From contig DIUZ01000006.1 in the NCBI GenBank assembly GCA_002423205.1, forward strand, positions 1 through 36,772: DNA of 36,772 nucleotides. Direction: 5' to 3'. Numbering within the stretch: the first letter of the stretch is position 1; each line of letters opens with the position of its first letter. The stretch is from Micavibrio sp. UBA6145. Lineage in GTDB: Bacteria > Pseudomonadota > Alphaproteobacteria > Micavibrionales > UBA1664. The notes under the pieces are model-generated. The model made no database searches and was not told where the DNA came from. It saw only the letters and a program-made list of their open reading frames with translations. The position numbers and the translations under genes are program-made. Below, piece after piece: positions 7,060 through 16,261 of the stretch.

Positions 7060-9912
7060 TTATCCCGCGCGGAAAAACGCTTTCACCATGGCGACGGCTT
7101 CATCAAGGCTGGCGCGGGTGATGGCGACGTCGGCTGGAAACGAATCTTCCAGCCGGGTCGGGAAGGAAGAGTCGAGCATGACGAACACGCCGCGGTCGGC
7201 GGGCGCGCGGACAAGGCGTCCATAGGCCTGGCGCAGCTTCATGCGGGTCAAACTCTCGTCATAGCCCTTGGCACCCAGAAGCTTGCGCCGCTCGCGGTGC
7301 AGGATGGTCGGGCGGGGCCACGGGACCCGGTCAAAGGCAATCAGGCGCAAAGACCGGCCCGGCACGTCAACGCCGTCGCGGACGGCGTCGGTGCCGAGAA
7401 GACAGGAATCTTCCTCAACCCGGAAAATATCGACCAGCGTGCCGATATCGACGTTGTCGACATGCTGGGCATACAAGGGGATGTTACGGCTCTCCAGCGC
7501 GGGCCCAAGGCGTGCCTGTACGGCACGCAGGCGGTGAATGGCGGTAAACAGGCCAAGCGCCCCGCCGCCGGATGCGGTGAACAGCGCCTCATACGCCTTG
7601 GCCAGAAGAGCCGTGTCGTTTTTGGGGACGTCGCGGACGATGATGACGCGGGTCGTGTCCTTGTAATTAAAGGGGCTGGGAATGCCCACGCGCACCGGGC
7701 TTAAGGGTGCCATGGCACCCGTGCCGGTCATGCGGTCGGTTTCCATCCACGCGGTTTCGTCGTCGGCGCGGGATGACTTCAATGTGGCGGATGTCACCAG
7801 CACGCCGTGGGCGTGGGGCCTCAGTTCATGGGCAAAGGGCAAGGCCGGGTCGCGGTGATGGCGGAAGAAGCCGACGTCGTAATCCTTGCCGTCGATGCGC
7901 GTGATTTCAAACCAGTCGACATAGCCGCCCATATTGGCGGGCGGGGTGCCAAAACCGTCGCCGCCGTCCACGACAGCGGGCGTCAGGTCGGCCATGCCAT
8001 GCAGGGATGCGGGGGCGCGGTAGCTGGTGGCAGGCTGGCGCAGTTCCTCGATCATGGTGATCCATGCGGCGACCACGGTGGTGGCGCGGCGTTCCAGCCC
8101 GCGCGAGAGCGCATCAAGCCGGCCCCGGAAATCGGCGGTCAGGTCTTCATATTCGCGTTCCAGTTTTTCACGCAGAACGACGGAGAGTGCCAGCAGCGGG
8201 CGGTGCAGGGCGCGTAGCGCGGCAATCGCCTCGGCCCCGGTGGTCATGACATGCGGTTCCAGCGGGTGGACATCGCATTCAACCGACCATGGGCTTGTGG
8301 CATCGGTCGATCTTGCCTTGACCTGATCGCGGATGGCGGCAAGGAAGGCTTCGAGCGGGCCCTTGGGCTGATGGCTGCCGACATTTTTGCGCCAGTTGGG
8401 GCTGGGCAAGGCGCGGGCGGCCTGAAGCGCATCTTCCAGATGTTTGATGGCGGGACTGTCATCACCGACCAGCCCTTCGAGGCGTTTGCGCAGGCCCTTG
8501 GCGCGGCGCTGGCGGCGCTGCGATGCGCCTTCGTCTTCAGGACCCAGAATCCAGCGGCGGAAGTCGTGGCCTTCGGCACCGGTGAGGTGGCTTGCGAATG
8601 TGCTGTCGGCGGCATCGAACAGATGATGGCCTTCGTCGAAGATGAAGCGCGTGGGCAATGCTTCGTTATCGTTGCTGAGCGCCAGCGTGATCATGGCAAG
8701 TGCGTGGTTGCCGATGACAAGGCGCGCGCGCTTGGCGCGGCGCTGTGCGCGTTCGATGAAACAGCGGTGATAATGGTCGCATGCTGCATAAATGCATTCA
8801 CCGCGGCGGTCGGACAGGCCGGTGGAATTTTCAAAGCCCAGAATGCCGGGCAGCCAGCCGGGAAAGTCATTGCCGGACAGATCGCCCTCACGCGTGGCCG
8901 ATATCCAGCGCGCCATCAGCCCGGCGGCGACAACGGTGCGCGGGTCGCGTGCCGTCTGCGCCGCGCCGGTCAGGTCTTCGTAGTTGAGAAGGCAGAGATA
9001 GTTTTCGCGGCCTTTCCGGATAACAGCCTTGCGGTTTCTTTCATCGGCGTCGGGGTAAAGCGTTTCCAGTTCGGCGTCGATCTGGCGTTGCAGGTTGCGG
9101 GTGTAGGTGGAAATCCATACCGCGCCTTCGTTTTCTTCGGCCCATAATTGCGCGGGTGCCAGATAGCCCAGTGTTTTGCCGACGCCGGTGCCGGCCTCCG
9201 CCGTGACCACGTGCGGTTCGTTTTCACGTTCGCGCGGGGCGAAGGCGGCGACGACGCGCGTGGTGTAATTTTCCTGTGCCACGCGCACCGACCCTTCGCG
9301 GCCGGCACCTTTGCGGCGGACGATCAGATCATGCAGATGACTGCGGGCCGCTTCGCCGGTGATGGGGTTGGATGACGGCGGCGGCACGGGCGCGTCCTCG
9401 CCCCATTCAGGCAAGGTGCGCCAGACAGACAATGCCTCGCGCGAGCGGGTTGGTTCAGCGGGATTATATGGCTGGTTCATGGCGTGCAGCACAAACGGCG
9501 TCCAGCCCCAGCCATGGCCCTGCTGGCCCATCGCGCGGGCAAGCTCGGCCAGTTTCAGATCAGGCTTATCGCCGAGTTCGCGCAGCAATTCGTCCGCGCA
9601 TTTCACAAGCGTCATCGCCGCGTCTTCCGGGTTTTGCGGCATGGGCAGTTTCAATGCGCTGGCCACACCGCCGATGGTGGGGACGCAGAACACGGCGGGG
9701 CGCACGAAGGCGAAGAGTTCAAGAATGTCGAGCACGCCGCCGGGCAGGGCTGCGCGGCTGGCAATATAGGGTAGGTGGCAGATCAGAACCGGTTTGTCCG
9801 TCGGCAGGCTTTGGATGTCCGGCAACGCGCCGTCCAGCACTTCACCATCAGCGGTGAGCGCGGCCCAGCGTCCGGCCTGAATGGCCAGTGAGGTTGCGGC
9901 GGAAAGAATCAT
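7060..9912 (-). CDS. DinG/XPD-type superfamily 2 ATP-dependent DNA helicase
   Basis: The product has about 950 aa and acts on DNA in the cytoplasm. Walker A is AEAGTGVGKT (about residues 239-248). The DEAH-box variant is FDEGHH (about 425-430). Four cysteines between them (about 307, 373, 378, 384) match the iron-sulphur cluster of the XPD/DinG family. Motif VI is QAYGRLVRAPADRG near the C-terminus. The N-terminal ~190 residues precede the helicase core and show no DEDD exonuclease motif. I chose ATG 9912: a TTG at 9942 in the same frame lies inside a terminator hairpin. The ATG is only 14 nt after that terminator's T-run, leaving little room for a leader. A role in repair or R-loop/G-quadruplex removal is a family-level inference. 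Confidence 0.88.
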   Translation of the reverse strand: MILSAATSLAIQAGRWAALTADGEVLDGALPDIQSLPTDKPVLICHLPYIASRAALPGGVLDILELFAFVRPAVFCVPTIGGVASALKLPMPQNPEDAAMTLVKCADELLRELGDKPDLKLAELARAMGQQGHGWGWTPFVLHAMNQPYNPAEPTRSREALSVWRTLPEWGEDAPVPPPSSNPITGEAARSHLHDLIVRRKGAGREGSVRVAQENYTTRVVAAFAPRERENEPHVVTAEAGTGVGKTLGYLAPAQLWAEENEGAVWISTYTRNLQRQIDAELETLYPDADERNRKAVIRKGRENYLCLLNYEDLTGAAQTARDPRTVVAAGLMARWISATREGDLSGNDFPGWLPGILGFENSTGLSDRRGECIYAACDHYHRCFIERAQRRAKRARLVIGNHALAMITLALSNDNEALPTRFIFDEGHHLFDAADSTFASHLTGAEGHDFRRWILGPEDEGASQRRQRRAKGLRKRLEGLVGDDSPAIKHLEDALQAARALPSPNWRKNVGSHQPKGPLEAFLAAIRDQVKARSTDATSPWSVECDVHPLEPHVMTTGAEAIAALRALHRPLLALSVVLREKLEREYEDLTADFRGRLDALSRGLERRATTVVAAWITMIEELRQPATSYRAPASLHGMADLTPAVVDGGDGFGTPPANMGGYVDWFEITRIDGKDYDVGFFRHHRDPALPFAHELRPHAHGVLVTSATLKSSRADDETAWMETDRMTGTGAMAPLSPVRVGIPSPFNYKDTTRVIIVRDVPKNDTALLAKAYEALFTASGGGALGLFTAIHRLRAVQARLGPALESRNIPLYAQHVDNVDIGTLVDIFRVEEDSCLLGTDAVRDGVDVPGRSLRLIAFDRVPWPRPTILHRERRKLLGAKGYDESLTRMKLRQAYGRLVRAPADRGVFVMLDSSFPTRLEDSFPADVAITRASLDEAVAMVKAFFRAG

Positions 9913-9926
9913 AAGGAAGCTTAGAC

Positions 9927-9965
9927 AAAAAAAGAGGGGCAAGTGACGTTTAAGTCGCTTGCCCC
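9927..9965 (-). terminator. Intrinsic terminator upstream of helicase gene
   Basis: On the minus strand GGGGCAAGCGAC (9965-9954) pairs with GTCACTTGCCCC (9947-9936) with one G-U wobble over a 6-nt loop, followed by TCTTTTTTT ending at 9927. It begins 20 nt after the stop of the 106-aa gene, so it terminates that gene and lies directly before the helicase start. Confidence 0.85.
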
Positions 9966-9984
9966 TGCAAAGGTCAGGTCAGGG

Positions 9985-10305
9985 TCAAAGCAGGGATTCT
10001 TCCATATGGGACGGAAGGCGGTCATTGACGGCCGGGTAGGCCGCCAAAATCATGGCACCGGGTACATCGCCGCCGATAGACGGCAGGGGCATGTCCGGAA
10101 TTTCGAAGAGGAAATCGCTTTCAGGGGCGAACATCATGGTGATGTTGCGGTACTCGAAATAGAAGGGGTCGGGGCGGCAAAGCGTCTTTTGCACGGCCAT
10201 CATGCCGTTCACCAAATCCCACACAATTTTACGGTCGTCTGCGTTGAGCGTTTGTATGGACTGGCTGGAAAAGATCCTCATATATTCAGGATAGATGATT
10301 GTCAT
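9985..10305 (-). CDS. Hypothetical protein, 106 aa
   Basis: The product is an unrecognised small protein, acidic and rich in Met, Pro and aromatic residues (MTIIYPEYMRIFSSQSIQT at the start, LFEIPDMPLPSIGGDVPG near the end). The frame is open further upstream to 10455, but that would overlap the methyltransferase-like gene by 92 nt, so I prefer ATG 10305; ATG 10281 is an alternative. It shows no signal peptide or membrane segment. It lies 58 nt downstream of the methyltransferase-like gene on the same strand and is closed by a strong terminator, so the two may be co-transcribed. Confidence 0.6.
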   Translation of the reverse strand: MTIIYPEYMRIFSSQSIQTLNADDRKIVWDLVNGMMAVQKTLCRPDPFYFEYRNITMMFAPESDFLFEIPDMPLPSIGGDVPGAMILAAYPAVNDRLPSHMEESLL

Positions 10306-10363
10306 AATAATACCATTCAGCAAGGGTTCTAATACCTTGGTATAGGTGTTTAATGTATTGTAA

Positions 10364-12793
10364 TTAAACGATTTTGTTGCGGCGCTCGGGTGGTTTGGGC
10401 GCGGGTTTGCGGGTTTCGGCAAAACTGGCCGATGCCGAGTGATGTTTGGGGGCATTTTGCCCGAAAAGGCGCTTTTGCGCCTCCTGCCGGTAGCTGGAGT
10501 CCCAGCCCTGGACCTGCTGGCTGCCCATGCATAGCTGGGCGTTGGCGAAGCCCCATTTCCACAGGATCGAGTCGGCGAAGTCGGTATCGGTCAAATCCAG
10601 AAGATCGGTCGTGGCCATGTAGCGCATGCGCAAATTACGGCGGCGCGGATAGCGCGTGAGCATGAACGGGAAAACGCGCTGGGGCATCATGTCGACAAGC
10701 GTGAAGAAACTTTCACCCATGGGTGCCACGCGGGCGAGTTCGACGTCGAATTGTTCAGCGATATAGGCGCGCGCCTCGTCAATATCGGTGATGTGCGACG
10801 GCAGCGGCAGGGTGGGCAGGTTCATCATCGCCTCTTCCTGGCCGAAGCGGGAGGGGACGGGCAATTCCTTGTATTCGAAACCGACCAGCGTATTGCCCTG
10901 TAAATCTTCCGTCAGGGGCATGATGGCGGCGATGTTGAGCAGGTCGGTCTGCGGCACGGCAAAGTCCATGTCGTGTGCGGACATACCGCGCAAGACGCCG
11001 TCGATACGGCCCTGTTCAACGAAGGATGACCGCAGCGTGGTGATCTGTCCGGCCTTGCCGCGGATGGGGCGGAATGCACCGGATGTCAGCGGCCATTTGG
11101 TACCGTTCTTGCCGAGTGTGTGCAAGGGGCCCGCGGGTTTGTCTTTGCGCGGTTTGCTTTTAAGCACTTTTTTGGCGATCAGCATCTGGTCAGACGGTGG
11201 CGGATCATAGGCGAGCGGGATGCCTTCATGCAGCCACGGCGTGCGCTTGATGCCGTTTTTGCGCATCAGTTCCTGAACCTGAATGTCGAGCCATGCGCTG
11301 GGAATTAATCCAGCGCCGGTGGCGCGCAGCACGTCTTCAGCGTCGTAGCATTTGAGGCGCAGGGCATCGCGTGCGGTGGCGACGCGCAAGGACCCGGCTT
11401 CGGGCTTGGTAATGTTGATGTACAGCGTTTCCAGCCGTTCATCGATCATGGCGGGGGACGGGAAACCTTTGGGGCCGGTTTCGAACATCTTGCCGTGTGC
11501 GGGTGTGAGGCCGAATTTTTGTACCATCAAACGCGCGACGGCACCGGCGGATGCGTGGTCGAAACCTTCAAGGTCGTGCACGGTGAGGGCGGGGGCCGTG
11601 ACCATGTATCCGGACCAGCGTTTGCCGTCGATATTGCGGCGGGAACGCGGCGACAGATTGGCCAGACCCTTGCTGGCGTCACCGCGCAGCATGATCTTCA
11701 CGCGGCCATCGGGTGTCAGGAAATACGGGATGATATCGACCGTGGGCACATCGCGGCTTACGACGTCGGTGATTTCGCCGGTACGGTCATCGCGCACGGC
11801 CTGGATGGACAGGGTTTGCGACGCGTCGGCGCTGGGGCGCAGTTCCTGCACCTTCAATGCGCGGCCGAGCGAGACTTTTTGCGCGACGACAATATGGGCC
11901 GGTGGCATGTAGCCGCGGGTCTTGCCGTCATCGGTATATAGCCGGAAGGAGCCTTCGTAATGCGTGCGGATGATATGCGCGTTGCGCCACGGTGCGGTGT
12001 ACAGCACGCGCGCGCCGATGCTGCGGCTCAGGATGCGGTCGAAATCGTTTTCGGTCAGGCAGGTGTATTGGTGGCCGATATGGTTTTTGAATTTGCGGCC
12101 CAGTGTTTTACGGATCAGAAATTCATATGCCCATTTGGATGGAAGACGGAACAGGCGCGTGAACGGGACGTGGGGGCTTAGTTCTTCGAGATAGAACCCC
12201 TTGACCGTATCGCGGGCGCGGGCGTTTTGCGAAAACCATTGCAGCAGCGCGATTTCGCGTTCGCCCTGGGTTTCGCCCAGCGGCGTTGACGACAGGCGGA
12301 AGACATCCTTGCTGCGGTTAGGGACGGGGAATTCGATCTGCACGTATTCGTGATCGTGCGGCATGGCGTAATCATAGATCACCATGATGCCGTCGTTTTT
12401 CAGCAGGCGGAAATACCGCGCCAGTGTTTCCTGTAACTTGGTGTCATCGTAATTGGCGCGGCTGAAAATATCGCCCATGACGCTGGACGCGGTGATGGCG
12501 TCGACCGAGTCTTCGGCGCGGCGGGGGCTGGCGGCGTCACCGGTCTCGAAGGTCAGGTTCGGGATATTCTTGAAACGGGCGCGGGCGCGCATGATCATTT
12601 GTCTGTTTTTATCAATGCCCTGAAACACCAGGCGGGGTTGCAGCAGCGCCATGGCGGCGGTCAGCGAGCCGGTTTCACATTCCAGGTCAATGACGACCGA
12701 TCCTTCGGGCAGCAGCAGGTGCGAAACAATATGTTTCGCACGCAGCACCACGTCGTGGGGCAATGATGCCAGGTTGGAATCGGTTTCGGACAT
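10364..12793 (-). CDS. Large SAM-methyltransferase-like protein with unrecognised C-terminal region
   Basis: The product has about 809 aa. Residues ~30-165 look like a class I SAM methyltransferase: the glycine-rich motif is VVIDLECETGSL (D36 to G42, with Glu replacing the usual first Gly), then QGIDKNRQM (motif II position), DAITASSVM and LLKNDGIMVIYDY. The following ~640 residues are not recognised. They contain two segments (VDIIPYFLTPDGRVKIMLR and VAPMGESFFTLVDMMPQRVFPFMLTRYP) that recall Nudix-type beta sheets, but no Nudix box is visible. The C-terminus is basic and proline-rich. The start is uncertain: ATG 12793, or ATG 12811, which would overlap the divergent comF start codon. The substrate is unknown. 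Confidence 0.7.
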   Translation of the reverse strand: MSETDSNLASLPHDVVLRAKHIVSHLLLPEGSVVIDLECETGSLTAAMALLQPRLVFQGIDKNRQMIMRARARFKNIPNLTFETGDAASPRRAEDSVDAITASSVMGDIFSRANYDDTKLQETLARYFRLLKNDGIMVIYDYAMPHDHEYVQIEFPVPNRSKDVFRLSSTPLGETQGEREIALLQWFSQNARARDTVKGFYLEELSPHVPFTRLFRLPSKWAYEFLIRKTLGRKFKNHIGHQYTCLTENDFDRILSRSIGARVLYTAPWRNAHIIRTHYEGSFRLYTDDGKTRGYMPPAHIVVAQKVSLGRALKVQELRPSADASQTLSIQAVRDDRTGEITDVVSRDVPTVDIIPYFLTPDGRVKIMLRGDASKGLANLSPRSRRNIDGKRWSGYMVTAPALTVHDLEGFDHASAGAVARLMVQKFGLTPAHGKMFETGPKGFPSPAMIDERLETLYINITKPEAGSLRVATARDALRLKCYDAEDVLRATGAGLIPSAWLDIQVQELMRKNGIKRTPWLHEGIPLAYDPPPSDQMLIAKKVLKSKPRKDKPAGPLHTLGKNGTKWPLTSGAFRPIRGKAGQITTLRSSFVEQGRIDGVLRGMSAHDMDFAVPQTDLLNIAAIMPLTEDLQGNTLVGFEYKELPVPSRFGQEEAMMNLPTLPLPSHITDIDEARAYIAEQFDVELARVAPMGESFFTLVDMMPQRVFPFMLTRYPRRRNLRMRYMATTDLLDLTDTDFADSILWKWGFANAQLCMGSQQVQGWDSSYRQEAQKRLFGQNAPKHHSASASFAETRKPAPKPPERRNKIV

Positions 12794-12809
12794 GGTATGG
12801 ATATAGACC

Positions 12810-13535
12810 ATGAGCCGGGTTCTTTCCAAATCCTTGTCACGTGCCCTTGACTGGCTGTTGCCGCCCGTATGCCCGGCGACGGGGCAGGATGTGGACGTCC
12901 ATGGCACGGTGGCGGCGGATTACTGGGCTTCCCTGCGGTTTATACGCCGCCCGTTTTGTGGGCAGTGCAGCATGCCTTTTCCGCATGATATGGGCGAAGG
13001 GATGCTGTGTGCGGCCTGTCTCGACAACCCGCCGCGGTTCAACCGGGGGCGGGCGGCCCTGATCTATGACGACGCCAGCCGCAAGCTGATTTTACGGTTC
13101 AAGCACGGCGACCAGTTACAGGCCGTGCGCACGCTGGTCCCATGGCTGGCGGAGGCCGGGGCCGAATTGCTGGCTGAATGCGATGTGATCATGCCGGTGC
13201 CGCTGCACCGGTGGCGGTTGCTGTCACGGCGGTATAACCAGTCGGCATTGCTGGCCAAAAATCTGGGGGTTTTGGCCCAAAAGCCGACGGCGTTTTCGAC
13301 GCTGAAACGCATCAAATCCACCCCGCCGCAGGGGTATCTGAAAAAGGACCAGCGCATCGCCAATGTCAAAGACGCCTTTGCCGTCAAAGGGGATGTTACG
13401 GGCAAAACCGTGCTTTTGATCGACGATGTGTTTACCACGGGTGCGACCCTCAACGCCTGCGCCGACGCGCTTTTGGCGGCTGGGGCGAAATCAGTGGATG
13501 TTTTGGCGGTGGCGCGTGTGGTAAGGGATATATAG
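12810..13535 (+). CDS. comF: ComF-family phosphoribosyltransferase-like protein
   Basis: The product has 241 aa. The N-terminus has a zinc-finger-like set of cysteines (Cys21, Cys50, Cys53, Cys67, Cys70), although the first CxxC is reduced to CPAT. The C-terminal half carries the PRPP-binding motif VLLIDDVFTTGAT and the usual PVPLHRWRLLSRRYNQS segment. ComF proteins are linked to DNA uptake and to DNA or nucleotide metabolism. The start is only a few bases from the divergent methyltransferase-like gene and has no clear Shine-Dalgarno. The stop is immediately followed by the ATG of the LysE-type exporter with zero spacing, so the two are probably translated in a coupled way. Confidence 0.92.
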   Translation: MSRVLSKSLSRALDWLLPPVCPATGQDVDVHGTVAADYWASLRFIRRPFCGQCSMPFPHDMGEGMLCAACLDNPPRFNRGRAALIYDDASRKLILRFKHGDQLQAVRTLVPWLAEAGAELLAECDVIMPVPLHRWRLLSRRYNQSALLAKNLGVLAQKPTAFSTLKRIKSTPPQGYLKKDQRIANVKDAFAVKGDVTGKTVLLIDDVFTTGATLNACADALLAAGAKSVDVLAVARVVRDI

Positions 13536-14159
13536 ATGGAATTGCTGCCCACTCTTGCCGTGTTGTCCCTTGGTTTCGTTGCGATGATTTCGCCGGGGCC
13601 GGATTTCTTGTGCGTTCTGCGCAATGCGCTGGGGCATGGGTTTAAAACCGGCGCTTACACGTCCATTGGTATCGCGCTGGGTCTGTATGTCCATGTCGCT
13701 TATTGCATGGTGGGTCTGGCGGTTGTCATCGCATCGTCGGTGGTGCTGTTCAGCGTGATCAAAATGCTGGGTGCGGCGTATTTGCTGTATCTGGCGTATC
13801 AGTCATTCCGGTCCAAGGGATGGAAGGATACCGACATTCAGGCGGATACCGCCCCGGCGTTGACGCCGCGCAAAGCCATCATGCAGGGGTTTTTGACCAA
13901 TGCGTTGAACCCGAAAGCGACGTTGTTTTTCCTGGCCCTGTTCACACAGGTGATTGACCCGCATACGCCGCTGGGCGTTCAGTTCAGCTACGGCGTCATG
14001 TTGTCCGTCATGGCGTGGCTGTGGTTTACGGCGGTGTCGCTGGTCATGACACGTCCCGTTATCCGGGCCCGTTTTGCCAAGGTTTCAGTTTGGATTGACC
14101 GGACCTGCGGCGGGTTGTTCGTGGCCCTTGCGGCCAAGCTGGCGCTGAGCCGCCACTAA
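13536..14159 (+). CDS. LysE/RhtB-family amino-acid exporter
   Basis: This 207-aa inner-membrane protein has about six hydrophobic segments. It shows the LysE/RhtB N-terminal hallmark SPGPDFLCVLRNALGHG and the mid-protein GFLTNALNPKATLFFLALF. Family members export amino acids or homoserine lactones by proton antiport; the substrate cannot be read from sequence. The ATG directly abuts the comF stop (TAG then ATG), with AAGGGA inside the comF end acting as its ribosome site. A terminator-like hairpin follows. Confidence 0.92.
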   Translation: MELLPTLAVLSLGFVAMISPGPDFLCVLRNALGHGFKTGAYTSIGIALGLYVHVAYCMVGLAVVIASSVVLFSVIKMLGAAYLLYLAYQSFRSKGWKDTDIQADTAPALTPRKAIMQGFLTNALNPKATLFFLALFTQVIDPHTPLGVQFSYGVMLSVMAWLWFTAVSLVMTRPVIRARFAKVSVWIDRTCGGLFVALAAKLALSRH

Positions 14160-14194
14160 GACCCCGCAAACGGTAAGTCTGGACGGGGCTTTTC
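14158..14194 (+). terminator. Probable terminator after the LysE-type gene
   Basis: AAGaCCCCG just after the stop can pair with CGGGGCTTTT (CGGGG at 14185-14189), with one bulged base and a loop of about 18 nt, followed by a T-rich stretch. The long loop lowers confidence. An AT-rich TTATTATA just downstream may be the -10 region for lysS. Confidence 0.45.
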
Positions 14195-14237
14195 CTTTAT
14201 TATAGAACATCTTACCCCCATTTAACCGGATATACCC

Positions 14238-16259
14238 ATGACCGACACACAAGCCAAACAGCCAGCCGCCACCGCGACCAATCCGTTTGAGGCACGCAAG
14301 GTCAAGCTTAAGGGTGTCATCGCGCAGGGCGGCAATCCGTATGCCTATACGTTTGCACGCGACGCGCGGGCGGGCGATCTTCAAGCCAAGTATGCCGATC
14401 TGGCACCGGGTACGGAGACGCAAGATACCGTCACCGTCGCGGGCCGCATCATGGCGTTTCGCAATGACGGCATGTTTATCGATCTGATGGACCCGTCGGG
14501 CAAGGTTCAGGTGTTCTGTCACAAGGACACGATGCCGGAAAGCGAGCTGGCCAAGCTCGGGAATTTTGACCTTGGCGACATTATCGGTGCCAAGGGCACG
14601 ATCCGCCGCACGCCGCGCGGTGAATTGTCGGTGCGTGCCTCGATGGTTGAGATGCTGACCAAATCGCTACAGCCGCTGCCGGAAAAATATCACGGCCTCA
14701 CGGATATCGAGCAACGGTACCGTCAGCGTTATGTCGACCTGATCGTCAATGAAGAATCGCGCGAGACATTGCGCAAGCGTTCCGAAATCGTCGCGGCCAT
14801 CCGCACATACCTGCAAAACACATGGGGCGGGGTTGAGGTGGAAACGCCGATGCTGCACCCGCTGGTTGGCGGTGCGGCGGCCAAGCCGTTCATCACGCAT
14901 CACAACACGCTGGATTCCAATTTCTACCTGCGCATCGCGCCGGAATTGTATCTGAAGCGCCTGATTGTCGGTGGTTTTGCCGATTGCGTGTTCGAAATCA
15001 ACCGCAACTTCCGCAACGAGGGGATTTCACCGCGCCACAATCCTGAATTCACGATGGTCGAATTGTACAAGACCTTCACCGATGTCAGCGACATGATGGA
15101 CCTGACCGAAGGCCTGGTGCAGTACGTTGCCAAGACGGTGTTCAACAAGGACGAATTCGTATCCGGCGGTCACACCGTCAATGTCACAGGCAAATGGGCG
15201 CGCAAGCCGATGTGTGAACTGGTCAAAGATGCCACCGGTATCGACTTCATGGCGATCACCGATGCGGGCGAAGCACGCGCGGCGGTCAAGAAAATCGGCG
15301 TGCATGTCGAGCCGAACGCCAAATGGGGTGAATGCGTGGCGGCGGTGTTTGAAGAAAAAGTTGAAGAGACACTGGTGCAGCCGACGCATGTCACGGAATT
15401 TCCGCTTGATATCTCACCGCTTGCAAAGCCGCACCGGAACAACCCGCGTCTGACGGAACGTTCGGAAAGCTTCATGCGTGGCTGGGAAATCGCCAACATG
15501 TTCACCGAACTGAACGACCCCGCCGACCAGCGCGCGCGTTTTGAAGAACAGGTCAAAGCCCGCGAAGCGGGTAACGACGAAGCCGCGATGTACGACGAAG
15601 ATTACGTCACCGCGCTGGAATACGGCCTGCCGCCGACGGGTGGCTGGGGTATGGGCGTTGACCGTTTGTGCATCATCCTGACGGGCAGCGCGAATATCCG
15701 CGATGTCATCAACTTCCCGACACTTAAACCTATCAAAAAGGCGGAAGAGCGCGGCAGCAATTACGAGAACGCATCGCGTTCTTTTGCTGCGAAGCCAGCT
15801 TCCGTTCCGGCGGCCAGTGCCGACTGGCAGACCCTTGATGAAACCGCCAAACGTTTCATCATCGTCATCAACGAAAAAGAAGAAAACATGGGCCGTGTCC
15901 TGAATGCCGCCGGTCATGCGATGGCGGGCCTTGCGGGCAGCGCCGCGCAGGGTGAGGGGCTTTCCTTCATCAATTATGAAGACGCGGACAAGGGCGTGCA
16001 TCCGTCCATCTCGCATTACCCGGTCATCGTGCTGAAGGCCAAGAATTCCAACCAGATTGCCAAGGTTCGCGCAGAAGCGGTGGCGGGCGGCATTGCATGC
16101 GTCGATTTCACGGATGACATGACGATCGGTAAAACGAAAGAGCAGTTGGAATCGCTGGCCGGTAAGTCGGGCGAGGCGGTGCAGTACATTGCGCTGGCCT
16201 TGTTTGGCGACACGATGAAATTGCGCGGTATTACCGGCAAATTGTCGCTGTATAAATAA
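14238..16259 (+). CDS. lysS: Class II lysyl-tRNA synthetase fused to a C-terminal DUF2000 (PTH2-like) domain
   Basis: The product has 673 aa, about 170 more than a usual bacterial LysRS. Residues 1-500 form the synthetase: an OB-fold anticodon domain (VTVAGRIMAFRNDG), motif 1 near VEVETPMLHPLVGGA (199-213), motif 2 FRNEGISPRHNPEFTMVELY (258-277) and motif 3 GLPPTGGWGMGVDRL (463-477). The core ends at NFPTLKPIK, where ordinary LysRS stops. After an Ala/Pro/Ser linker (about 501-533), residues 534-673 match the DUF2000 family: KRFIIVINEKEENMGRVLNA at the start, HPSISHYPVIVLKA in the middle and a closing ALFGD…ITGKLSLYK. DUF2000 has a peptidyl-tRNA hydrolase 2-like fold. It is followed after 2 nt by the formate-THF ligase gene. 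Confidence 0.93.
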   Translation: MTDTQAKQPAATATNPFEARKVKLKGVIAQGGNPYAYTFARDARAGDLQAKYADLAPGTETQDTVTVAGRIMAFRNDGMFIDLMDPSGKVQVFCHKDTMPESELAKLGNFDLGDIIGAKGTIRRTPRGELSVRASMVEMLTKSLQPLPEKYHGLTDIEQRYRQRYVDLIVNEESRETLRKRSEIVAAIRTYLQNTWGGVEVETPMLHPLVGGAAAKPFITHHNTLDSNFYLRIAPELYLKRLIVGGFADCVFEINRNFRNEGISPRHNPEFTMVELYKTFTDVSDMMDLTEGLVQYVAKTVFNKDEFVSGGHTVNVTGKWARKPMCELVKDATGIDFMAITDAGEARAAVKKIGVHVEPNAKWGECVAAVFEEKVEETLVQPTHVTEFPLDISPLAKPHRNNPRLTERSESFMRGWEIANMFTELNDPADQRARFEEQVKAREAGNDEAAMYDEDYVTALEYGLPPTGGWGMGVDRLCIILTGSANIRDVINFPTLKPIKKAEERGSNYENASRSFAAKPASVPAASADWQTLDETAKRFIIVINEKEENMGRVLNAAGHAMAGLAGSAAQGEGLSFINYEDADKGVHPSISHYPVIVLKAKNSNQIAKVRAEAVAGGIACVDFTDDMTIGKTKEQLESLAGKSGEAVQYIALALFGDTMKLRGITGKLSLYK

Positions 16260-16261
16260 GC

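Noticed and set aside
8251..9147. 298-codon plus-strand open frame
   Set aside because: It is antisense to the helicase core, including its iron-sulphur cysteines and DEGH box, so it is a shadow frame.
9913..9942. TTG 9942 as the helicase start
   Set aside because: That codon is inside the terminator hairpin of the upstream gene and would add ten residues absent from family members; ATG 9912 is more sensible.
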